Source: Marmoricola sp. (GTDB taxonomy: Bacteria > Actinomycetota > Actinomycetes > Propionibacteriales > Nocardioidaceae). From it: a stretch of 11,904 bases of DNA. Made by a program: the position numbers and the translations under genes. Below, in pieces: positions 7,176 through 11,904 of the stretch. Under the pieces are notes generated by a model. The model worked only from the letters and a program-made list of their open reading frames with translations, was not told where the DNA came from and ran no database searches. Location: positions 1 through 11,904 of the forward strand of contig JASLCW010000146.1 in assembly GCA_030151765.1 (NCBI GenBank), in the 5' to 3' direction. Position 1 is the first letter of the stretch. Each line of letters begins with the position of its first letter.

Positions 7176-7252
7176 TGGTAGGGCGGGTGGGGCTCGAACC
7201 CACGACCCAAGGATTATGAGTCCTCTGCTCTGACCGGCTGAGCTACCGCCCC
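7176..7252 (-). tRNA. tRNA with CAT anticodon (Met elongator or Ile2)
   Basis: Read on the minus strand from G at 7252, a full cloverleaf folds: 7-bp acceptor (GGGGCGG with CCGCCCT, ending in a G1-U72 wobble), TA at 8-9, D stem GCTC/GAGC, anticodon stem GAGGA/TCCTT around the loop CTCATAA, variable loop GGGTC, T arm GTGGG TTCGAGC CCCAC, discriminator A and an encoded CCA at 7178-7176. It is not initiator tRNA, which lacks a 1-72 pair. CAT tRNAs are Met elongators or, after lysidine modification, Ile2. The G27-U43 pair resembles E. coli ileX, but I cannot settle identity by eye. The promoter probably lies in 7253-7295. Confidence 0.95.
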
Positions 7253-7295
7253 GTGGAGCGATGAGCCTAGCGGTCGGGCGGCGTAGGCTCGACGC
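7253..7295. promoter_or_regulatory. Symmetric divergent promoter for tRNA (-) and PIG-L gene (+)
   Basis: GAGCCTA (7263-7269) and TAGGCTC (7284-7290) form a perfect 7-bp inverted repeat 14 bp apart, placing one TAGGCT hexamer on each strand, a match to the actinobacterial -10 TANNNT. On plus, TAGGCT (7284-7289) is 6 bases before the GTG of the PIG-L gene, which lacks a Shine-Dalgarno, the spacing expected for a leaderless mRNA. On minus, TAGGCT (7269-7264) lies 11 bases before tRNA base 1, right for a short 5' leader. Both -35 regions are weak (TGAGCC on plus, TCGAGC on minus, each matching TTGACA at about three positions). Confidence 0.55.
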
Positions 7296-8036
7296 GTGAC
7301 CCCGGAACCGCTTCCACACGTCAACGAGGACTGGCAGCGCGCCTTGTGCATCGTGGCGCATCCCGATGACATGGAGTTCGGGGCGGCGGCCGCGGTGGCG
7401 CGGTGGACCGGGCAGGGCAAGTGGGTCGGCTACACGATGGTGACCAGCGGCGAGGCCGGCATCGACGGGATGGCGCCGGACGAGTGCCGCGCGGTCCGCG
7501 AGCACGAGCAGATCGCCTCCGCTCGCGTGGTCGGTGTCGACACGGTCGACTTCCTGCGGCAGCCCGACGGGATCGTGGAGTACGGCGTACCCCTGCGGCG
7601 ACTGATCGCCCGTGAGGTACGCCGGCACCGGCCCGACATCGTGATGACCGGCAACTTCCGGAACACCTGGGGCGGCCGCAACTTCAACCAGGCCGACCAC
7701 ATCGCGGTCGGGCGAGCCGTGATCGACGGGGTCCGTGATGCCGGCAACCGCTGGATCTTCGCCGAGCAGATCGACGAGGGCCTCGAGCCCTGGGGCGGGG
7801 TCAAGGCGGTCTGGGCCTTCGGGTCGCCGGAGGCCACCCACGCGGTGGACACGACCGAGACCTTCGACGCCGGCGTCACGTCGTTGGAGGCGCACGCGGC
7901 CTACATCGACGGACTGGGCTGGGAGAACTGGGATCCGCGCGAATTCCTCGAGGGGATGTCACGCACGACCGGTCAGCGCCTCGGCGTCACCTTCGCCGCC
8001 GCGGTCGAGGAGGTACCGATGGGCTGGGGCGACTAG
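7296..8036 (+). CDS. PIG-L family zinc-dependent deacetylase
   Basis: A 246-residue cytosolic protein of the PIG-L/LmbE fold, which hydrolyses N-acetyl groups from GlcNAc-type or related small molecules. Seen: the metal and catalytic motif AHPDDMEFG (21-29; His22, Asp24, Asp25) near the N terminus and the third zinc-site motif NQADHIAVG (131-139, His135). GMAPDECRAVREHEQIASA (58-76) is the typical region after the second strand. Length suits a stand-alone family member and is shorter than the mycothiol enzymes MshB and Mca, so a mycothiol role is not supported. Substrate is unknown. The GTG start has no ribosome site and a -10-like hexamer 6 bases upstream, so it may be leaderless. Its TAG stop overlaps the opposing HutD gene's stop by 4 bases. 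Confidence 0.9.
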   Translation: MTPEPLPHVNEDWQRALCIVAHPDDMEFGAAAAVARWTGQGKWVGYTMVTSGEAGIDGMAPDECRAVREHEQIASARVVGVDTVDFLRQPDGIVEYGVPLRRLIAREVRRHRPDIVMTGNFRNTWGGRNFNQADHIAVGRAVIDGVRDAGNRWIFAEQIDEGLEPWGGVKAVWAFGSPEATHAVDTTETFDAGVTSLEAHAAYIDGLGWENWDPREFLEGMSRTTGQRLGVTFAAAVEEVPMGWGD

Positions 8037-8572
8037 CGCACACTGAGTACGACGACCGCGACGGTGCCGTCACCGGAGACCTCACGCGCTCCCCGTACGA
8101 CGTCGCGCGGCGCCAGGCCCTCGGTGTCACGATCACCTGCGGCGACGAGACTCCCGGTCAGTCCGACGACGAAGACCACCGCCTCATGCTCGGGGAGCGC
8201 CATGCTCTCCCCCGCCAGCACGAAGCATTCGACGGTGGCGTCGTACCGGCCGCGTCGTGTCATCACGTTGAAGTCGGTCGTCGGAGCGGGCGCCACACAG
8301 GTCACTGCCGCCTCACCCGCGAAGGCGAAGGGCTCGTAGGGCAGCAACTGCTGCGCTCGACCGTCGACCTCCAGGTGCAGCCGTTCGCCCTCGACCAGCA
8401 CGATCACCCGATCCACGCCCGGGAAGGCCGAGAAGGTCGTCGTACCCTCGACCGCGGCGAAGCTGAGTCGCCAGTCGAAGTCGCCGTCACCGGCGACGGC
8501 GACCTCCCAGGTCGTCCCCTGCCCGTTCGCCCAGGGCATCTCCCGGTGCTGGTCGGCCGCGTAGAGCTGCAT
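8033..8572 (-). CDS. HutD/Ves family cupin-like protein
   Basis: A 179-residue protein of the HutD (Ves) family, a double cupin-like fold. Seen: the N-terminal signature MPWANGQGTTWEVAV (12-26), then DFDWRLSFAAVEGTTTFSAFPGVDR (31-55) and a run of beta strands to VVVLSVR. HutD is often linked to histidine use, but no hut gene is near, so no function is assigned. The start at 8572 is chosen because family homology begins there. The frame is open to 9016, but that extension is antisense-frame sequence of the monooxygenase. It lies 8 bases after the monooxygenase stop and is surely cotranscribed; AAGGTGG about 13 bases upstream is a poor ribosome site, so coupling is likely. The tail overlaps the PIG-L gene by CTAG. 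Confidence 0.88.
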   Translation of the reverse strand: MQLYAADQHREMPWANGQGTTWEVAVAGDGDFDWRLSFAAVEGTTTFSAFPGVDRVIVLVEGERLHLEVDGRAQQLLPYEPFAFAGEAAVTCVAPAPTTDFNVMTRRGRYDATVECFVLAGESMALPEHEAVVFVVGLTGSLVAAGDRDTEGLAPRDVVRGAREVSGDGTVAVVVLSVR

Positions 8573-8580
8573 GACTCTGC

Positions 8581-10047
8581 TCAGGCCACCTTGGTGAAGG
8601 TGAAGTCGTCCGCCTCGACGGTCCGGGTACGCCACCAGTAACGGAAGGTGAATCCGGGCCAGATGGTGCGGTTCTTCCCCTGGCTGTCGAGATACCAGCT
8701 GGTGCAGCCGCCCTGACTCCACACACCCTTGCTGACCTTGGCCTGCAGGGCGTCGTTGAAGTCGCGCTGGGCGCGCTCGGTCGGCTCGACCGCCTGCGCG
8801 CCACGCTCGTCCATCGCATCGAGCATCGACAGGATCCACTTCGTCTGCTGCTCGATCATGAAGACCACCGAGTTGTGCCCGAGCGCGGTGTTCGGGCCGA
8901 GCAGGAAGAAGAAGTTGGGGAAGTGCGCGGTGGCGATGCCCAGATAGGTCTCGATGCCCTCCTTCTTGAAGGTCTCGGACAGATCGCGCCCGCCCTCGCC
9001 GGTGACGTGCACCCACTCGAAGGCATCGGTCACATGGAAGCCGGTGCCGTAGATGATCACGTCGGCCTCGCGGAAGCTGCCGTCCTCGGCCCGGATGCCC
9101 TCGGCCGTGATCTCGTCGATGCCCTCGGTGATCAGCTCCACGTTGTCGCGGTTGTAGACCGGGATGTAGTTGTCGGTCTTGAGCACGCGCTTGCAGCCGA
9201 GCCGGTAGTCCGGGATCAGCTTCTCAGCCGTCGCCGGGTCCGTGATCGTCTTGCGGATGTACGACGACACCTGCTTCTCGACCACCGACGAGATGCGCTG
9301 GAGCGGACCGGTGAAGGCGAGCTGGGTCGATTCGTTGAACCAGTACAGGAGATTGCGATAGGCACGCGTGCCTCCGGGGACCTTCTGCAGGAGCGCGGCC
9401 TTCGGCCCGACGATGTCGTGGTTCATCTTGGGGATCACCCAGGGCGCGGTGCGCTGGTAGACATCGAGCCGGCCCACGATCGGCGCGATCTGCGGGATGA
9501 ACTGGATCGCACTCGCGCCGGTGCCGACGACGGCGACCCGCTTGCCGGTCAGGTCGACCTCGTGGTCCCACTGCGCCGAGTGGAAGCGCGGCCCGGCGAA
9601 GGACTCGGCACCGGGCAGCTCGGGGATGTTGGGGATGTGCAGGCCGCCGATGCCGGAGACGACCACGCGGGCGTCGTACGTCTCCTGGGTGGTGCTGACC
9701 GTCCAGCGCAGCCGCTCCTCGTCCCAGACCGCACCGGTGACCTCGGTCCCGAAGGTGATCAGGGAGTAGAGATCGTGGCGCTTCGCGACGTCCTGCATGT
9801 ACGCCCAGATCTCCGGTTGGGCCGAGTACTCACGCGACCAACGCGAGTTGAGCTCGTAGGAGAAGGAGTACATGTGACTCTGTACGTCGCACTCCGCGCC
9901 CGGGTAGGTGTTGTCCCGCCAGGTGCCCCCGACGTCGTCGGCCTTCTCGATGATGACGAAGTCGGTGCGACCCGACTCGCGCAGCTTCATGGCCATGCCC
10001 ATGCCGGAGAAGCCGGTCCCGATGATGAGGATGTCGGTGGTGATCAC
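8581..10047 (-). CDS. Flavin-dependent monooxygenase, Baeyer-Villiger type
   Basis: A 488-residue class B flavoprotein. It should use FAD, NADPH and O2 to insert oxygen next to a ketone or oxidise a heteroatom. Seen: FAD Rossmann motif GTGFSG (10-15), the BVMO-typical DDVGGTWRDNTYPGAECDV (37-55), the fingerprint FAGPRFHSAQWD (150-161, form FxGxxxHxxxW[P/D]), the NADPH Rossmann motif VVGTGASA (173-180), LGCKRVL and a late YGTGFHVTD. Length is normal for single-domain BVMOs. The GTG start begins the first beta strand directly and has no Shine-Dalgarno; TAGCGT lies 6 bases upstream, suggesting a leaderless mRNA. It is followed by the HutD-like gene and diverges from the hemerythrin gene. Substrate is unknown. 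Confidence 0.93.
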   Translation of the reverse strand: MITTDILIIGTGFSGMGMAMKLRESGRTDFVIIEKADDVGGTWRDNTYPGAECDVQSHMYSFSYELNSRWSREYSAQPEIWAYMQDVAKRHDLYSLITFGTEVTGAVWDEERLRWTVSTTQETYDARVVVSGIGGLHIPNIPELPGAESFAGPRFHSAQWDHEVDLTGKRVAVVGTGASAIQFIPQIAPIVGRLDVYQRTAPWVIPKMNHDIVGPKAALLQKVPGGTRAYRNLLYWFNESTQLAFTGPLQRISSVVEKQVSSYIRKTITDPATAEKLIPDYRLGCKRVLKTDNYIPVYNRDNVELITEGIDEITAEGIRAEDGSFREADVIIYGTGFHVTDAFEWVHVTGEGGRDLSETFKKEGIETYLGIATAHFPNFFFLLGPNTALGHNSVVFMIEQQTKWILSMLDAMDERGAQAVEPTERAQRDFNDALQAKVSKGVWSQGGCTSWYLDSQGKNRTIWPGFTFRYWWRTRTVEADDFTFTKVA

Positions 10048-10053
10048 GTGGTC

Positions 10054-10059
10054 ACGCTA
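10054..10059 (-). promoter_or_regulatory. Candidate -10 element for a leaderless monooxygenase transcript
   Basis: On the minus strand TAGCGT, matching TANNNT, lies 6 bases before the GTG at 10047, the same geometry as before the PIG-L gene. No clear -35 is visible at 16-18 bp. Confidence 0.4.
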
Positions 10060-10094
10060 GCGGTGTCGGCGTCCAGTCGGGCGCCAGCGTCTCT

Positions 10095-10108
10095 CCAGTG
10101 ATCACTGG
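10095..10108. promoter_or_regulatory. Perfect 14-bp palindrome between divergent monooxygenase and hemerythrin genes
   Basis: CCAGTGATCACTGG reads the same on both strands. Its inner 8-mer GTGATCAC recurs at 10040-10047, covering the monooxygenase start codon, 58 bp away. A homodimeric repressor (TetR, GntR or MarR type) acting on both promoters is a plausible inference; no such regulator gene is in the window. Confidence 0.5.
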
Positions 10109-10131
10109 GACGGTCATGGCTCACTCACTCG

Positions 10132-10137
10132 AAGGAG
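10132..10137 (+). promoter_or_regulatory. Ribosome binding site deciding the hemerythrin start
   Basis: AAGGAG is followed by 5 bases and ATG at 10143. This rules against the upstream in-frame GTG at 10098, which would put the ribosome site and the palindrome inside the gene. Confidence 0.8.
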
Positions 10138-10142
10138 CACCG

Positions 10143-10841
10143 ATGACCGACCAGATCCTGCTGCCCGGACAGGCCGCCGCCCCGGCGGGCCCGGCCGACA
10201 TGACCATGATGTACGTCCTGCACCACGCCTTCCGCCGCGACCTGCACGACTTCCGGGCCGTCGCCGCGAGAATCGGTGACAACGACCAGATCGGCTGGCG
10301 ACGGGTACGCGAACGCTGGACCCTCTTCACCGCGGAGCTGCATGCACACCACACCAAGGAAGACGAGATCCTCTGGCCGCTGCTCGCCGAGCGCGCCCGC
10401 GGCGCCGACGACGTCGAGAGTCTGCGGGTGCTCGCCGAGATGGAGGCCGAGCACGATGTCCTCGACCCGCTGCTCACCTCGTGTGACGCCGGCTTCTCGG
10501 CCCTCGTTCAGCACCCTGATGCGGACGTCCTCGAGGATCTCCTGGCCGACCTGGCCGAGCTGCAGGAGGTCCTGGACAGCCACCTGGGACACGAGGAGTC
10601 GGCCGCCGTACCGATCCTGCAGCGCTATGTCCCCGGTGACGAGTGGGACGTGATCGAGCGGGAGAAGTTCCGCGGGCGGCCGTCCCTCGGCCACGCTCGG
10701 CGCTTCCTTCCCTGGATCTTCAAGGGTCTCGACGAGAACGCCGCGGCCCGGGTCGGCGCGATCGGCGGTCCGGGCATGCGGCTGCTCCTGGCCAGCTCAC
10801 GCCGCGGCTTCGCCCGCCGCGAGGCCGAGGTCTTCGGCTGA
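10143..10841 (+). CDS. Hemerythrin HHE-domain protein
   Basis: A 232-residue cytosolic four-helix-bundle protein expected to bind a diiron site and so sense or carry O2, or respond to iron, NO or redox stress. Seen: HHAFRRDLHDF (27-37), HAHHTKEDEILWPL (67-80), EAEHDVLDPL (101-110) and SHLGHEESAAVPIL (146-159), giving His27/28, His70, Glu73/75, His104, His147 and Glu151/152 as likely ligands. After the domain come a basic segment (about 170-195) and a glycine- and arginine-rich tail. It diverges from an oxygen-using flavoenzyme, with a palindrome between, which may mean shared control by a substrate or redox signal. Precise role unknown; the family is secure. Confidence 0.9.
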   Translation: MTDQILLPGQAAAPAGPADMTMMYVLHHAFRRDLHDFRAVAARIGDNDQIGWRRVRERWTLFTAELHAHHTKEDEILWPLLAERARGADDVESLRVLAEMEAEHDVLDPLLTSCDAGFSALVQHPDADVLEDLLADLAELQEVLDSHLGHEESAAVPILQRYVPGDEWDVIEREKFRGRPSLGHARRFLPWIFKGLDENAAARVGAIGGPGMRLLLASSRRGFARREAEVFG

Positions 10842-10859
10842 CCGGCCTCAGGAGGCCGG
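10842..10859. terminator. Short GC hairpin between convergent hemerythrin and histidine kinase genes
   Basis: CCGGCCTC-AG-GAGGCCGG is a perfect 8-bp dyad (7 bp with a 4-base loop if folded). It starts right after the hemerythrin TGA and covers the kinase stop at 10848-10850 and its last codons. No T-run is present, so termination in either direction is only likely. Confidence 0.45.
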
Positions 10860-11904
10860 GAGCCGCAGCTCGACGCGGGTGCCGGGATTCGTCGTGGTCA
10901 CCCTCAGGGTGGCGCCCAGCTCGTCGGCCCGCTCGCGCAGGGAACGCAGTCCGATGCCCTCGGTGACATCGGCTGCGATGCCCACCCCGTCGTCGGTGAC
11001 CACGAAGAGCGTGCCGCCGTCGGCCCGTCGGCGCAATAGCACCTGACAGTGCCGCGCCTCCGCGTGACGGCTCACGTTCAGCAGCGCCTCGCTGGCCATC
11101 TGATAGAGCGCCACCTGCACGGGCGGCTCCAGCTCGACCTCCGGCGCGACGGTGGCGCTCACCTCGAGGTCGTCATGCGTGAAACGCGTCGCCAGCGCGG
11201 AGAGCGCCGCTGCCAGGTCGCCGTCCTCCAGCGCCAGCGGGACCAGCGACCGGCTCAGCCGGCGCACCTCCTCGCCCTGCTGGGCGAGTTCGCGCTCCAG
11301 CGTGTCGAGCATCTCCTCGGAGGCTTGGGGATCGCGCTGACGCAGACCCCGGGCCGCGATCAGGCCGAGCCGGATGCCGGCCAGCGCGGGGCCGAGGCCG
11401 TCGTGCAGGTCGCGCCGGAGGGTACGGCGTTCCTCGTGCCGTACGCCGGCCATCCGGCGGCGTGCCGCCGTGAGTGCCTCGACCGATTGAGTCAGGTCGA
11501 TGGTCATGCCGACCAGACCGGCCACCTCGGCGAGCATCCGGGTCGTGCGCTGGTCGAGGCGCTCCCCCGGACGGGGCCGGGCGACGAGGACGCCCACGTC
11601 GCGGCCGCGGCTGGTCAGCGCCAGGGTCACGTCGTCGCCGGTGACCTGCGTCGCTGCACCCTGTTCGGGACCGAGGATGTGGACGTCGGCCAGTCGCAGG
11701 CTCCGGCACAGTGCGCTCGCCAGTCCGTCGACGTCGTAGTCGCCGACGCGTTCGGCACTCGACAGCAGCCGCGCCGGATCGGCTCGGGTGCCGTAGACCA
11801 GGTGGTCGACGCGCCGCTGCACCAGCTGCCGGAGCGGAGTGGCACCCAGGCCGACGAGACCGACCGCGAGAGCCAGGGCCACCTCCGACTGGTTCGGCAG
11901 CACC
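10848..11904 (-). CDS. Sensor histidine kinase, NarL/LiaS type (HisKA_3), N terminus outside window
   Basis: The open frame runs from the right edge to TGA at 10848, about 352 residues. A GTG at 11903 is not taken as the start because related kinases have several membrane helices before this point, and a hydrophobic segment ALAVGLVGLGATPL begins the fragment. Numbering from 11903: VQRRVDHLVYGTRADP (28-43), a GAF-like region (about 55-140), the dimerisation/phosphoacceptor motif EERRTLRRDLHDGLGPALAG (157-176, His167), the N-box-like EALLNVSRHAEA (272-283, Asn276), DDGVGIA (304-310) and GIGLRSLRERADELG (316-330). This is a complete kinase core that would phosphorylate a LuxR-type response regulator, presumably encoded to the left in related operons but absent here, so perhaps beyond the right edge. 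Signal unknown. Confidence 0.9.
   Translation of the reverse strand, partial: VLPNQSEVALALAVGLVGLGATPLRQLVQRRVDHLVYGTRADPARLLSSAERVGDYDVDGLASALCRSLRLADVHILGPEQGAATQVTGDDVTLALTSRGRDVGVLVARPRPGERLDQRTTRMLAEVAGLVGMTIDLTQSVEALTAARRRMAGVRHEERRTLRRDLHDGLGPALAGIRLGLIAARGLRQRDPQASEEMLDTLERELAQQGEEVRRLSRSLVPLALEDGDLAAALSALATRFTHDDLEVSATVAPEVELEPPVQVALYQMASEALLNVSRHAEARHCQVLLRRRADGGTLFVVTDDGVGIAADVTEGIGLRSLRERADELGATLRVTTTNPGTRVELRLPAS

Noticed and set aside
7021..7180. CRISPR array
   Set aside because: The linkers are only 10 bases and two are identical, copies drift, and no cas gene is near. It is a tandem repeat.
7171..7252. tRNA as an integration (att) site
   Set aside because: No integrase, excision gene or duplicated tRNA 3' segment of useful length is present; the nearby repeats match the trailer, not the tRNA body.
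7262..7296. Mycothiol-pathway role (MshB or Mca) for the PIG-L gene
   Set aside because: The protein is clearly shorter and has no mycothiol gene neighbours; only the general family call is supported.
8573..9016. N-terminal extension of the HutD-like gene
   Set aside because: It would overlap most of the monooxygenase C-terminal part in another frame, and HutD homology starts at 8572.
8875..10101. 408-codon plus-strand frame opposite the monooxygenase
   Set aside because: It mirrors a well-supported flavoprotein gene and shows no family motif of its own.

Overview
The window reads as chromosomal DNA of a high-GC Gram-positive actinomycete. Evidence: strong G/C bias at third codon positions, GTG starts, a fabF-accD pair next to a DUF3145 gene, and actinobacterial promoter words of the TANNNT type. 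The overall style fits Nocardioidaceae such as Nocardioides, but that is inference from gene content and codon habit, not a database match. Most of the window is ordinary housekeeping and metabolic sequence. I found no phage, transposase, CRISPR array or defence cluster.

Layout. At 1-1862 (+) lie the 3' end of fabF and a carboxyltransferase gene (accD), overlapping by one base: the end of a fatty-acid synthesis operon, closed by a long perfect hairpin. At 1922-4447 everything is on the minus strand. A PP2C-type phosphatase is followed by an alpha/beta hydrolase broken by two in-frame TAA codons, then a 262-bp spacer rich in dyads, then a DUF3145 gene facing accD. At 4567-6956 (+) two DUF21/CBS (CNNM/CorC-type) membrane proteins are translationally coupled.

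At 6957-7175 the gap before a minus-strand CAT-anticodon tRNA gene is almost filled by a 32-bp-period repeat array. The repeat is present in both orientations, arranged so that transcripts arriving from either flank read the same sense strand. At 7296-8036 (+) a PIG-L deacetylase diverges from the tRNA across a 43-bp symmetric promoter region. It ends tail-to-tail with a minus-strand Baeyer-Villiger-type flavin monooxygenase/HutD-family pair (8033-10047), sharing a CTAG. A hemerythrin-domain gene (10143-10841, +) diverges from the monooxygenase across a spacer with a perfect 14-bp palindrome. The minus-strand 3' part of a NarL/LiaS-type sensor histidine kinase runs off the right edge.

How they work together. 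FabF and AccD belong to malonyl-CoA-driven fatty acid elongation. An Ile in the carboxyltransferase pocket, where propionyl-specific enzymes have Asp, fits acetyl-CoA use. The two CNNM-type proteins probably act as a pair in the membrane. The best candidates for something undescribed are the mirrored repeat array abutting the tRNA, the double-nonsense hydrolase, the symmetric divergent promoter, and a codon-context effect in which every GTA valine codon checked is followed by C.
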